From positions 1 through 64,000 of the forward strand of contig JABVXV010000150.1 in assembly GCA_013365325.1 (NCBI GenBank): a DNA stretch of 64,000 nucleotides. Direction: 5' to 3'. Both the position numbers and the translations under genes were made by a program. Below the pieces are notes generated by a model that was given only the letters and a program-made list of their open reading frames with translations, was not told where the DNA came from and made no database searches. Of this stretch, positions 36,768-51,274 are shown one piece after another. Source of the stretch: Dipetalonema caudispina. Its lineage: Eukaryota; Nematoda; Chromadorea; Rhabditida; Onchocercidae. The first letter of the stretch is position 1, and each line of letters opens with the position of its first letter.

Positions 36768-39700
36768 TTTTACTCATAAAGAATGCCGGAACCAATAACG
36801 AAATTATTGATACTAATAGCATTTTTCATTACTTTTTACATTATTTTTACCTTTTCGGCATTCCTTTTTTTTGACAATATTTTATATAATTTCCCATTTC
36901 ATATTGTTTAAACTTTTCATTTGTAATAATGCATAATGTGTAAAAAGATCAATGAAAAATTGATATAATTGTTGTTCATTGATTGTATCAAATTACAAAA
37001 CTTCTCTTATCTTCCATTGCCATACCTTATGATCTATCCTTTTCACCCCCACTTCGTTGTTGTATATTTCTAATCAAAAATTATGAAAATTTTAAACTTT
37101 TTCCATTTTCTTTGATTTTCATCTTTACTTATGTGTATGCTTTATTGAAAATTAAACAATAATCAAAAAAAAAAAATGCTAAAATTTCTGAAATACTATC
37201 TATCTTTATTTTATTTCAAATTTTTAAATCCTTTATAATATAATTTGAATACGAAATTATTGAATTAAAATTTATTAATTTCTAATCTAATTTTACTATT
37301 ATGAATTTGACAATAGTAATTATCGCTACTTTTTTTTTTTTTTTTTACATTTCCAAATAGAATTATGAGAATTTCAAATTTTGCTCATTTTATAATGCTT
37401 TCATTGATACTGAAATACTATACTATTCATTTTTTTTTTTTTTCAATCTATTTTTTGCATATGTATCACTCAATCTTCGATCATTTCTTTGTCATTCAAT
37501 GGTTTTTATCAACGTCGAATGTCTACCATATCATTTTTAAATTATGCAAACATATATTTGCATGAATATATCGTTATTTTATCCTTCCTTTCCTGTTTCC
37601 AATATTTCTTTTTTGTTTCGACACTGACCAGTTTATGATACTAATGGTCAGTTTGTCCACTAGTTAGTGATATTTTTCAACAATTTGTTTACCTCTCTTC
37701 CAGTTTATGATACTATGCGGCAGTTTATCGCATCTCAAAGTTGTCCTATTATCAAAGATGATTGGAATGCTCTCTAATATATTGAAAAATTTCCTTACCC
37801 ATAATGGAAATGGGTTAATTAATTCAATTATTAAGTATTGTTTAATTAATGTTCAAAATTAACATTTATTCGTTTAAAGATGACATATTGGTACCATTTT
37901 ACAACTTTAACATTTCCATTTTTGAAAGTTTTTTCTTTCTTCCTTCAGGTCATTTATTAATTTTAATGAAAAAAAAAAAAAAAAATCCCAAAAAGTTGTC
38001 AAATATGTCTAACTAATGTTTGCCACCAATATTTTTATATCTCTCCACACTTTCCATGGAATAGTAAGGAATAAAATTTTAACAAAATTAGTTTCAAATT
38101 TGAATAATTCATATTGTGTAATTTATGAGAAATACTTCAGAATTCATTCATTTATGATAATATTTCGTTGCGAATTTTTTGCATTCTTAATTTTCTTTTT
38201 TGTTTATTAAAACAATCAATTCTTTCGTAGATGTCACATCAACCAATTCGTGTTGTTCAACCACCTGCACAATCATCAGCACATTCAAAAGTTTCAAGAA
38301 ATTGTCAAAGGTGAATGGATTTGAAAATTTTATTCAATTCAAAAATGACAAGAATTTAGTAAATAAATTAGAATTTGAATTTTTTTCTTAATATTATAAT
38401 TTTTATCAAATTTCAGGAATAAATTCCAATGATTGGTATTTTAAAAATAACAAATTTATTTTTAATTCGTTTTAAATCTTTAAAATATCAATGATACAAT
38501 TCAAAAGTGCCAAGACATTTGATTTCACTCTTAGATAGATTCTGCTCATTTTGTATGTTTTTAAAATACTATTTTGATATGATATGATATGATATGATAT
38601 GTATACTAAGGATACTGGAATGATTTTTCCATATCCACAACTATCGGTATTATACTCGGCAGAAAAATAATCACGGGAAAAAGTGAAGTCCATAAAAATT
38701 AATTTCGATATATAGACCAGAATCATTACTTTACTAACATATATTTATATTTCAAAATTTATAAATTTGTAAATTGTAAATTAAATTCTTTTTAGTTCTA
38801 ATTCCATGAGATATGATGATTTGGTACAAACTGCGGAACAACAACGACGTTTGATTGACGCTAATCGGCGAATGATTCTTGATCGTGAGACACGTGGGAA
38901 TCGTGTCGATAATGCACCCATACGTTTAGCTGTACTTAGGAATGAGGTTTGTATTATTGAGATTTTTGTTTAAGAATTGAACAGAGCAAAGTATTAATAA
39001 CTGTTAGTGATAAAAGATTTTGATAATTATATCTGACTCGTAATTAATGTAAATTAAACTGAAACAATATTAGGAACTTACGAATGAATTTACAAAGATA
39101 TCTTAAATTAAATCTGTAATTTTTATTCTGAAGCAAAATGCTGTTTTCAGTCATTTTATAGAAATTCTAATTAAAAACATTTAAAATTTTTCGTTACTGA
39201 CCTTAATTTGTAGAATGTTTATTCAGTCGTTTTAATTTTGCAAAACTTTTAATAGTTTCTAATAAATTATGAAATTAAATATATCTTATTTCTCTTTATC
39301 ATAATCTTCATTTTCAATCAGTCTATTAAAATCTCTTCTTATTTCATCCCTTTCTGCTTTATTCTTACATATATATTTGATTTTCCATTTTATAGATATT
39401 ATTTGAAGAACGTGAAATGGCTCGTTTAAAAATGATAGAACGTGAAACACGGCAAGCAACAACTCGTCGAATAATTGCTCAAAGGCAATTGAATGATTTA
39501 CAAATGAGTTACACATCACAAGAGCAACATTTAAGAAGTGTCATTTCTAAAATTACATCTTTACAGACGCAAGTATGTATGCATACATTGTTTTTTTTTT
39601 TTTTCAAATTAATTTAGTTCACTTATTAAAATATATTTAAAATGATTCATTTATTTAAAATTAATTTACAATTAATCAATTTATCCTGCTCAAACAATGC

Positions 39701-42700
39701 TTAAGATCGGATAATCAGAATGTATCGATCATTTGCTCTATATAAGACGACTATATCATTTAAATATACTTGCAAAAGATTAGATCGAATGTAGTTTGAA
39801 TGTAAATAAAAGATTATAGTTAAACTGAATTGTATAATTTGGTTGAGTTAAGTTTGTTCTTAGTTATAGATCATTTAGAAATGTAAACTTCTTTCATTTT
39901 GATTATTTAATTTAAGTTGGATATACTACGTCGTCGTCGATTAATAGCATTAAATGCCGCCCGGGAACAGCAAGAGAGATTAATGAGTTCACAAATGAAG
40001 CCTACATGCGTTAGTTTTTTGAATTTTTAAATTTCCCTATCAAATATTGACTGAATCTCACCAACGATTAATTTCATAATATAATAAACCAAAAGTATTA
40101 ATTGCAATTAATTATTCTTCGATTGAATCATTGACCTTCACTAAGATCTTCTTCTCTTTTTCTATTTATCATTAGTATATTGAATCAGGAAGGGAATGTT
40201 GAACAGAATTGTCTATTTTACTGTCTTATTCGTGTTATAATTGCGTAAATCTTAAATTTGCAAATTAAATGTATGTTTTACAACTAATTTGCCACTTCTT
40301 GCTGTCCTGCAATTATTTCCTTCAAAACTGGTTTTTTCAGACCGATTCTATGCAAACATTATCCGTAATGTCATCATCAGCTACAACATCGAACAATGAT
40401 ATCATTTTACGAAATGATATCAATGGATCAAAATCTTCAACATTATCTCTTCAACATTCAGTACCTCATATTAGACGAATAGATCTTCAAGAAAATGATA
40501 CTGGAATGTTGCGACAGATTCCGCTAATCTCAAATTGTGGAAGACTAAAATATCCTTCCTTTGATTTGCCTTATCGACCACGAGCATCTATTGAACCATT
40601 TCAAGTAATTTCTTTACATCATCGTTTATAATTACTGAATTAAAACCTCAAGTTTTCTATTAAACCAACAAGTTGTACAGTTATTCGAAATCATTTACCA
40701 AAACTTTTTTTTTTTTTGTTCTCTGTCTGTATTTTTGATATTCTAAAAGTTTTCTAGAATTTGATTTTTTGGCGAAAACTCGTAATATCACATTTTGTAT
40801 TTTTAACAGTACTTGGGTTAGACCGAATTTATCACTTGGTTTTTAATTACCTTTTTTCTTTATTGATTATTAATTTACTTTTCTATATTTAATTGTCTAA
40901 ATACTATCACTAAATAATTTAGAACATTCGTTTCCAGATTAGTCAATCTAAATCTCTAATGGATGCTAGAGCTGAATTATCTTCAAGTTGTCCTCCTCAG
41001 CTTCTAAACAAGCCATTCAGTGTTTCTACGTTTGGAAAAGAGAGGTATTATATTTTGCTGAATATTTGATAAAATTATGATAATTTATTTTAGCCAGTTT
41101 TTGGGCATTTTTTGAATTATTAAATAGGTTCCATTCTACAAATCCTGTTTATGTTGAAATATTTATATTTTAAGGTTACAATTACAAAAATTTAAACTGA
41201 TTTTCAAATTTGAATTATATTTCAATTTTTCAGAGCAAATTTCGCCATTGTGGATCGTAATAGTTCACCTTCACCACCGAAAGATCCATATCCGACAGCT
41301 GAAATTACATTTGATAATAAAATAGCAAAATTGGAGGAAAGGACTTTTGATACCGTTGATCATCCGAGTAAAAAATTATCATCATCGACATCTGAAGTCG
41401 TGGAAAAGCATTTACCGCAACAACAGAAGAATTCGAATGCCACGGTATGGCAGGATGAACAGTTGTCATCGAATCTGGTCGATAATACAAAATTGACAAG
41501 AGCTGATCAAATCTCTATACGACCCGATACATTACGCGCTGCAAAGAGAAGGTTAAAAATTGCTTCTTTTTTTTTTTTTTGTAGAAATTTTAAATTTACA
41601 TCACACTATTTGACTGTTTTGTCTAATGTTTACTTATTTATCACAACGAGAGTTGAATAAATTCAGATCATTTAAGTAATTCAATTTTTTTTTCTTTTTT
41701 CAGATCGTGGGCTCTTCAAGATAGTGCATCATGTGATGAAACGGAATATATCCGGAAGATCTTACTTGACGAGCAGAAGAAAGGTCGCACTCATTTGTTG
41801 GTTGGATGTAATATTGGCAATCTTTTTACCGTTGTAAACAAGGTATAAATTGCAATTACCTTTCCCACAAAAAATAGTTTCAAATTAAACAAATAGAAAA
41901 GTTTATTTTTGAATAAAATTTTAACGAAATGTTTATTGTTTTTAATTAAATCTCAAATATTCCCAAACATTTTTGCCTTCTTCTACTATAAAATAAATTG
42001 ACCGATCAACTAGCGGTTAGCTATAAGCTAGACTAATATATTCTAAAACTTTTGCTAGATAAATTAATTGAATTAATTAGTTGTATCACCAATTATACTC
42101 GTTAACTCGACACACATATGATACGATATTGCAAATTAATATATCATTTAGAATTTAAATCCTAAATCTGTAAATGGTAAAGATTTTGGATTATTGATAA
42201 AAAAAAAATTGTTCAATGTTAAGTATTAGATGAACCATTCCATATTTCAGAATGCAACTGCAATAAGTAAACCGGAAATAATCCATGAAGAAGAAAAGGA
42301 AGCTGTGGAAGATACCGTAACAGCGCCTACTGAATATGTATGTGAACTTCTTATGAAAGATATTCAACTAGATGAATTACCGCTTGAAATTGGACAAGTG
42401 GAAGAATGTGAACAAGAGAAGGAATCAATTAGTAAAGAATCTGTCGGCAAAATAACCAATGAAATGGAAATGCAAAATAAAACATCGGGTATTGCGGAAC
42501 TTATTAAGCCATTACCCGAAAAGGTATATTTCAATTACGCTTCATTTCTCAATTTTACTTTCTTTTTTTTATTTTCACATTTTCATCTGATACGTTCGAT
42601 TCTCAAGACTTACATCATCTTTTATTCATTCATCTATCTCTCTTTAACATATTATCACGAGATGGATATACTAATAGCTGAGAGTAATGTTGATGTACGT

Positions 42701-44490
42701 TAAGCAAAATATTCTTGCATATTTTGATATAAGCCAATAATAAGTCACTATTCGATGTTCATTACTTAAATTAATGTAATTTCAATGTTTACATCATTAA
42801 TGGATTAAAATGGTTCATATATGCTATGTTTACTACCTGCTATTATCTTTTTCTCAAGCTATTTTTTCTTCATTTTTCAAATTGTTAAATTAGATGAAAT
42901 GAAATTGGATGTTGCATATATTTTAGGGTATTCTTCGTGTCAATAAAGTGAAAAAAATTTCAAGAAAAGTAGTTTTCGATCCACTGGCATTACTATTAGA
43001 TGCAGCTCTCGAAGGTGAAATGGAACTGGTAAAAGCAAGTGCCGCAAAGGTAATTTCCATCCTGATATGAACTAGAAATTTCCAAAATATTCATTTGTGA
43101 TATCCTAAAGATTTTATCTTTTACAAAAATAATAGTTTTAACTTCGAAGATATACCATAACTTTCAGGTTTTCATTTAGAAAATTACGCAGTAGTTTTAG
43201 ATGGAATAATTAATGAGTTCCTTAGAATTAAATAGCTATGTCTGATAATTAAATTTTTTTTTTTCTTGTTTACAGTTGCCAGATATATCAGCCTGCAACG
43301 ATGAAGGTATCACAGCTTTGCATAATGCAATTTGCGCTGGTCATTATGAGATTGTGCGTTATTTGGTGGATTCGTTTGCTGATGTGAATGCGCAAGTACG
43401 TCAATTAATTTTTGAAAGTTTCGCTATTTAACCAAACAATTGAAAAATTTTTAATTTCCTATGAGATTAGTTATCAATTATAAACTTTTCTAAAATTACA
43501 GTAAAATCCTGCCATAATTTTACTGTAATTTTATGTCGTAATATTTTTTTCTTAATCTTACTTTTTATCAGGGGAAAATTTTTTTTCAGAATTTAGATTT
43601 TTATGTTTTGTCAAAAATTTCTTTTTTTTAATATATTTTAGAATTTCGATCTTTATGTTTTATTTATCTTTTAGGATTCAGATGGTTGGACACCATTACA
43701 TTGTGCTGCATCTTGCAATAATTTACCAATGGTAAAGCTGTTGGTAGAAAATGGTGCTTGCATTTTTGCACAAACATTATCGGATCTGGAAACACCAGCT
43801 GAAAAGTGTGAGGAAGATGAAGATGGCTATGAAGGTTGTCAGCTTTATCTCAAAGCTGCTGATCAAGAAGCTGGAATTGTGAATGATGGATTAGTAAATT
43901 TTTTTTTTTTTTTTTTTTCTACTTTTCTTTTTTCAGTATGAACTCTCATTGTTGTACTGTAATATATGTTATATTCCCTTGAATCAATGTTTATCAAAAA
44001 TAAGCACAAACTATCGAATAAATTTCAATTTTTTCAAACTTTCATTTGCTTCCCGGTAATTTCCAAACATTTGAATAATTTCAACAAAATAAATTTCTTC
44101 CAGATGTATGCAGCATATGATTATGATAAAGAACAGGAAGATGAATTAAGCTTTCCGGTTGGTGCATGTTTGCGAGTATTGGAAAAAGGTGTTGATAGCA
44201 GGACATGGTGGCTTTGTGAGATTACAACGGAAAATTGTACCGTTCGAACTGAAACATCTGAACGAGGCTTGGTACCACGAAATTACTTATCACTGTACCC
44301 AAGCTTATCAAGACGAAATGCTGACTTCAAAATGTTCGATTTACCACAATTACCTAAAATTCATGATTCAAAGAAGGATAATATGGATGTTAAAGAATGG
44401 CAAATGAATGATTCAATGGATGAAAAAATTACTGGAGAAAATCATGAAGGGACAATTGTTGAACAATCAGTACCAATTTCTGTTTCATAG
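31462..44490 (+). CDS. ape-1: ASPP-family protein (APE-1): coiled coil, ankyrin repeats and SH3
   Basis: ASPP proteins bind p53-family factors and PP1; in C. elegans APE-1 restrains CEP-1-driven apoptosis. Fourteen in-phase exons: 31462-31581, 38231-38310, 38796-38946, 39396-39572, 39917-40009, 40341-40604, 40938-41044, 41234-41551, 41704-41842, 42251-42523, 42927-43049, 43276-43395, 43675-43893 and 44104-44490 (stop TAG). From ATG 31462 they give 856 residues. Residues about 80-205 are charged and probably coiled coil; about 206-585 are low-complexity, Ser-rich then acidic. A KVVF PP1-docking-like motif lies at 588-591, followed by DPLALLLDAALEGE, matching human ASPP. Ankyrin repeats (about 592-728) include DEGITALHNAICAGH and DSDGWTPLHCAASCNN. 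An SH3 domain (about 729-795) ends GLVPRNYLSLYP, and a tail of about 60 residues follows. The frame is open for three codons upstream of the ATG to an acceptor at 31452, so another 5' exon is possible. Exon 2 starts exactly with ATG, allowing a shorter isoform. Confidence 0.93.
35975..35995. other. Perfect hairpin, 8-bp GC-rich stem, 5-base loop
   Basis: GGCGACAA is followed by CGAAA and then its exact reverse complement TTGTCGCC. It stands out in AT-rich intron sequence and lies in a less AT-rich patch. Its function is unknown. Confidence 0.7.
36741..36769. repeat. (ATT)n trinucleotide repeat
   Basis: About ten ATT units without interruption, in the first intron of ape-1. Confidence 0.93.
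38575..38601. repeat. (GATAT)n pentanucleotide repeat
   Basis: Five consecutive GATAT units in the second intron of ape-1. Confidence 0.92.
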
Positions 44491-44862
44491 GTTATCCTCA
44501 TTTATATCGTATATTCTCGCGTAATGAGAGATATATTTTTGGTAAATTTACACGCATTAAATTAAAAATTTTATTTTTGGAGAAGGAATTTTTTGAAAAC
44601 ATAGAAATTATTCAAATTGCAAGTAAATTTTATATAAGGTTAGTTACCTAAATTTATACTTATTATGTCCATTTAGTATTCAAGTCTCATTTTTTGCTCC
44701 TCTACTAATAACTATCTTCTTTGTGCTAATTTTAAACACAAATCGACAATTTTGATTTTTGCAAACATTCAACAAATCCGATTATTGCTTTCACAAGAAA
44801 AGTCTTTTTCCCATCTCTTTCAAGTCTAATTGTATTTCATTCTACACTTTTCGTACTGCTTT

Positions 44863-44897
<35 letters not shown>

Positions 44898-47800
44898 TGC
44901 TTATAACTTTATCGATGTATTCAGAATTCTTCGTAAACAATTAATTAAAGAGACGAAATTTGATTAAATTTGTGATTGAAATTTATCGTTTGCTGTGTTT
45001 TCGTTGATATATTTGAAGTGTTGAAATTCCGGTTTTGTTGAATCAAAATTATTGTTTTTTGGAAGTTTTTAAGTTCTTTCCTTTTTTTCCCTCTTCTTAA
45101 TATGTTCAATTTTCTTATCTCGGTGAATATCAACTTTATTCCATTCTTCGTATACTGTTGTATTTTATCTTATTCATATAATTTTTAATAAATATACTTC
45201 CTGAGCACAATTAATTTTTTCTCCTAATTTGAATTTCAATTTCTTTTTCATCCTTTCAGTGATGTTGTCCATTTCTAGCTATTAATCAAACTGCTTGAAA
45301 TTTAGCTCTTTTTTAAGTTCTAATTTAGTTATTTACAATTGGAAGAACTGAAAATTTTTATCAGATTTTATTTCATTTCTCAAAATTAAAAAATGAAAAG
45401 TAAATTTCGAAGATGTAAAAGAAAAAAAAAAAAAACAATTATTCTCATTGTTTGTATATACGAAAGTATTCTTTGTTTTTTTTTTTTCCTGATGTTTTTT
45501 TTTTTTTTCACAGTAAAGTTTTCAGTAATGTAACATTTGATTGACTTTGCAAATTTTTGAAGTAACACAAATGGAGAGGTCATGCAGTTAATTATCCAAG
45601 ACATCTCCGATAATTTCCAGAGAACTGGAATGGTTGTGATCAATATAAAACTCATCCTGTAGTTAAATATGGCGAAGAATCCTTCAAATGATTTAACTCA
45701 TTTGGAAATTACTGTTATCCCGAAAATACTACTGAATATCTTTCATGCAGTAACTATTCTTCAACGACACTGAAACAAAATATTTTATTTGGACGAATTA
45801 AATTGTCAGCAAAAACTAATTAATATATAATTCCGACATTTTACGGAAATTAAAATTTCGGAACTATTTATACATATATACTTTGACGAACGACATATAC
45901 ATGATTCTTCGGTATCATTTGTAAGTATGCTTAGTTGTGATAATAAGAAATAAAAGTTAATCAGAAGATAAAGTATATTAGACGGTAAGCTAATATAAAC
46001 TTCACTTCTCCTAAAGGAATATTATTCCATTTTACTGATAGAATAAAAGCAAATGTTGCCTGTAGCAATTTTTCTGTCCGATTAATTTATTCTTGTTTTG
46101 GCTCATTTAAGCTATGCTGTCAAAGCATGGTAAAAGTAAAACATAGAAGTAGTAGTAGCTTTAAATCTAAACTAAATTAAATTTGATTTCATCCATCTAA
46201 TGGAGAAAAGAGGGCGGGAAGGTTCATCATTCTTCCTCATCATGCCTTTTCCTCTCCTTTGAATCATTTTTCATCATCAAACCTAACTTCTTACATGCTA
46301 TCCTTTTTTTCCTTCCGTATCTTTCATTAATTTTTCCATCATTAAATCTTCACACATCCTTAGCTTTTATTTGTTTCCGTCCGGATAACCGAACTTCATC
46401 TCTTTTAAGATGCAAATGATTGAAGCGATCTATTAACATTGTTGAATGAAAAATTTGTTATTGTTATCATAATTCATATAAATTGGTATAATATTTGATT
46501 ATTGTAGATGAAAAAATAAAAAAAAAATCTCTTCCTAACATTTTATTCGAATAATTTTAATGGTATAAAATGAACATTTCATGAAATTCATTAGCAAATA
46601 TAGTAAATATTTTCATTTAAAATTTCTTTCTACTTTTAGCCGATTAATATGATCGATATAATTTTTATTTGATCAATCTCAATCGAGATGTTTTTCCACT
46701 GTGATACATACATATCATGTGGAAGAAAATAGATCAAAGGTGTAAAAGAAAGGAAGGGAAGAGGAGAGGAAGAAAAAATGCGGAATGGAAAAAAAAAGTT
46801 ATTTGAAATTTGAAAAGCCTGATCAGATTGGTATTTTCCGGAATTTTAAATATGAGATGCAATTTTTGATGCTGATTTTATGTATGGTGAAGAAATTTCC
46901 TCCAACATTATTATAAATTGAACAGGAAAGTTTATGAGGATTTTTTAAAATTTTGCAATAAACAGATTTGTGTTTTTTTTTTTTTTTTTTTTTTTTTTTG
47001 TTGAGCAGATAATGTGCTTCCGGCATGCGAAAGCTAATTAAAAACTTGAAGGAAATCAATGAAATGGATTCGAATTGAATCATTTCTTCCTAACGAAGCG
47101 CAGCTTTTCTATCAAATAAATTAGAAACAACTTTAAGTAGAGAGAAAAATTTATTTTCTGAAACAAATCATCTTCCATTACGAAAAGCTAAAATTATCAA
47201 TCAGATGGTAAGCTTACAGGTGAGCATTCTTGAAATTTCAAGAATGAATTTAGGCTTTATCCATTCTCAATCATTAAAAACGATAAATATTTACAATGGA
47301 CAAAAGGACCGTAAACAACTAAGCCTTAAAACTGCAAAAATATTAGAATTTATAACGAAGAGGAAAGAATGAAAGAAATGAGATGGAAAAATTGAAATGA
47401 ATTTTTTTTTTTTTTTTTTTCCTTTTTTTTTTTTTTTTTTATTGCTATTGGTAATTGTATTGAAGTGAAATGGATGTAGCACCCAAAGAAAGGAAAGAAA
47501 ATAAGAGAGTAAAAGGTGGTTGAGTGTTGAAGTGCCTAAAACTAGGATTATATTGTTCAGAATGGAATAAGGAAGCTATATCCTATAAGTTAGCTAAGGA
47601 AGAAGAGCTAGAACTTGTCTTATTTTAGCTTGTAAAAAGGTAGAGAAATAACAGTAAAAAAAAAAAAAAAAAAAAAAGAAAATGATGGGAAGCTATTTGA
47701 GAGAAAACCATATTAAAGCAATCATTCATTTCTGATTTTATATTTTCTTTCAGAATATGATTGAGAAAAGTTATGAACCTTACGATATTATATTCATCAT

Positions 47801-49040
47801 TTGAGAAAATTCAAATTTTTTCCTCAATCATTTTTTTTTTTTTCCTCTTTACAATCTCTAAAATTGGTACTATTGGATAGTATGAAACTTTTATTTATTC
47901 CGTAAATCTTTTTAAATTATTTAGCAATAGTAAAAATATTTCTATTATCATAAAATATATATATTTAAATTTTTCATTTTTTCAATTTTTTTTTTACCAA
48001 TTACTTTTACGATTAACTTTAACAATATTTAATCTATTAAATGAAAAAGTGATAAATGATAGTAATAGTTGAATTAGTGATAATGGATGATAAAACCGAT
48101 AATTTAGTACAAGTAATAAATGTATGGTTGTAATAATCTATTTGGTAGGAGTGTTGCCATAGGCACCGAATGATATTATTTTCCTCGATAAATGCTATTC
48201 ATTTAATGGGATTGCTGTAGTGTTTATATGATTTTCGCAAAAGTTAAATTATTCCAATGAATATTGATTGGTTGTTAATTAAACGATTGAATTCTAATTA
48301 CATAAAGGTGAAAATTGCTTATTGAAATGAAATAATCATCAATTCATTTACTTGAAAGCTACTAACATATTTATTTTGTAGCACATATCAATCAATGATT
48401 TTAGCATATTTATTCATTGTTTTCTTATTGTATTTGTATTTTACCAAACAAATAATTTAGCTTTACATTATCAATAAGAAATGATTTGTACCATTCTAAT
48501 CAATTTATCATCAAATAAATAAAAAATACAACAAATATTAGATGTAATGAAATTGTCAAACTAATATACATTAAAAGAATTATATTATAAATGATATCAG
48601 CATTTAAAAGAAAAAAAAAAATGTGTTAAGACTAGTAAAGTTTAATTAATAGATTAGATAATTGTGATTATGATTAGCAAATTAAGTTAAAGCTATCGTA
48701 GTAATCGTAATTTTAGTAATCATAATACTGCAAATACTCATCATAAAGTATTGCAATCTTCGATACATTGACAGATAACATAGTATGATTCTTCCATTTT
48801 AGTATTTATCATAATTTCTAATGATTAATTATACTTTAGAGCACTTGTATGCTTTACTATATCATCATTCATCAGTTCGGAAATGAAATAATGAAATAAA
48901 AAACTTGTAATAAATGGAAATAAATATTCAAATTTATCTTTACAGGAGAGACAGAAGAAATTTTCTGATTAATTTTCCTTCCTAAATTAGAATTTTCTTC
49001 ATCTCTTTATAAAAACAACTTGGAGAGTTTACGTATCTGC

Positions 49041-49124
49041 GCGTGTATGTGTGTATGTGTGTGTGTATGTGTATATGTGTATGTGTGTGTGTATGTGTGT
49101 ATGTGTGTGTGTGTGTGTGTATGT
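49041..49124. repeat. (TG)n/(TATG)n microsatellite
   Basis: An 84-base array of alternating TG with interspersed TA; on the minus strand it reads as His-Thr repeats, which is not coding. Confidence 0.93.
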
Positions 49125-50892
49125 TTATAGATAAGTTATGCATGTGATGATGTGGGTATTGCTTTAATTCAATGAAAATAAATATATTAAAGTTAGTAAA
49201 TATTAAATTCATAGGTGAGCCACTTTTTTTTTTTTTTGCTTATTTTGATAGCTTTTTTTCCTTCATTTCCTTTTATTTCATCATTTTAATTGAAATTTTC
49301 CTTTTTTAAACTGACACTTCACCTAATTTTATTTTTGAAAATAGATGATTCAAATGCATAAAAAAAAAAAAGTAATTTCTCAAATCAAGCAGCAAATAAA
49401 ACAGCAGGGGAGAAAAAAAAAAGAAACCGGAAAAAAAAAGTCAGAGATGCAAAAATTCATTTGAAAATCCTTGGGGTATTTCAGAAAAATTGCAAAAATT
49501 ACTGCACTATCAAAAAAGTTACTTTAACTTAGACTGTCATAAATAAAGTGTAATTATTTTGCCATAAATCTTTCAACTCTTTAGAGCACACAAATGATTA
49601 AATAAGTATTTCGTTATGTAATAATTTTAAAATGATTTCAAATAGATATATGCTATCAAATAATAATTTTTATAACAGAATCATTTATATTATATGAAAA
49701 TTTTGTAACAAAAATTAGTCATAGTTATTTCAAAAATGAAAACATTTCTCACAAATTTTACATTCCTAAAACTTTTTCAAAAATTTAGTATAAATGTTTG
49801 AATAAAGAAGTGGGAAAGAAAAAAGAGTAATAAATTATATATTCTCTGAAATTATTTAATTATTCAGTGAATGTAAACATTTTTGAATTTAAAAATGTAC
49901 CAAATCCTATTATTCATTTTTTTCCCCCCTCCCCCTTCATCGATTAATTATTTTAACCTATTTTATTATCATTGGTTGGAAAAGATATTGAAATTTATAT
50001 CTGATAATTTGTGGAAAGATTTTTATTCTCGAATATAATTTGCATATTTAACGTATAGCTGTAATGTTCTCGCCAATGGTTGTTAATTTGATCGAAGTAT
50101 TTACTAACTTTAATGTATTTCCATTTCATTTCCTTCTTTCCTATTCCATTTATAATTATCTTTAATCAAGAACAAAAGCAACTTAGCATGAAATTTGCTG
50201 AGAAATTAAGAATGTTTCCTGATGAAGAAATTCTCATTCATTCTTATAATTATTTCTTTCTCCATACCAGTATAACCTAAAATGTATGCTTGGCCTTTTT
50301 TTTTTTTTTTTTTTTTTTTTTATTTTAAAAATTATTTTGTTCTTTTGAAATTTATTTAATTTCATCTGACTTCCACCAAAAAAAAAAAAAAAAAAATTGT
50401 AAAAAAGAAGAAATCATTTTATATGTGTGATTTAATATTTTCCATTCACGTCATCCTTCTTTTTTTTTAATTGTTTACATTTGATGTGAAACATTTTTAT
50501 AAATATAATATTTAAAAGTATTAAAAGAGATATCATTGTATAAATAGTTGAAATTTTTATCGGAAACATTCAATTGATTTCCTCTTTGTTTAATTGCAAA
50601 AGTTTCTTTTTTTTTTTTTTTTTTTGGAGAGAACAGTGACTAAAACCTTGAGGAATTAAATTATTCATATTTTAATATAGAAGATTTAAATGCTAATCAA
50701 ACATTTCAAATTTCACACAACGAATTGAATAAGCGAAGTATCATTTAACTTATGCCTAAAATGGTACATTTAAGTAAATTAAATAACGAAATACGTAAGT
50801 AAATTGTTAATAAGCAAAGAGGAACATAATTAAATTGTTATCGATTGGTGGAATAAATATTAATTAATTCATCTTTTTTTTTTTTTTTTTTT

Positions 50893-50894
50893 CT

Positions 50895-50930
<36 letters not shown>
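50893..50930. repeat. (CT)n dinucleotide repeat after poly-T
   Basis: About 17 CT units with one CCC interruption, directly following a poly-T run. Confidence 0.92.
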
Positions 50931-51236
50931 GAATTTCCTAATACAATGCATTTATCTTCTGTGCATTAATGTAATGATAAAAAATAAATTTAAAAAAATT
51001 ATAGTATATCTGTGACAATTGAATGCATGCGATGATATTAATAGAAAATAAAATCATTTAGTTTTCTGGAAAAAGAAAGCAAAAAAAAAAAAAAAAAAAA
51101 AAGGAAAGAAAAAAAGAAAATAAAAATTGGTAATCCAAATTTTATCCTTTCTTTCTTCATCCATTTCACTCTTTCTTTTACTAAAATACATTTACTAAAT
51201 GATGGTGAATTTATTTTCCTGTCACCAATATATGAT

Positions 51237-51237
<1 letters not shown>

Positions 51238-51270
<33 letters not shown>
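51238..51270. repeat. 33-base poly-T run
   Basis: One of the longest homopolymers in the window; its stated length may be affected by sequencing error. Confidence 0.9.

Positions 51271-51274
<4 letters not shown>

Larger units (their letters stand above)
31582..38230. other. 6.6-kb first intron of ape-1
   Basis: AT-rich, with long poly-T runs (about 33162-33183 and 33762-33793) and a (TTA)n array. A less AT-rich block at about 35800-36060 carries short overlapping open frames on both strands and a perfect 8-bp stem hairpin. Large first introns often hold enhancers or alternative first exons, but nothing here proves one. Confidence 0.65.

Noticed and set aside
48982..49212. His-Thr repeat open frame on the minus strand
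   Set aside because: It is a translation of the TG/TATG microsatellite.
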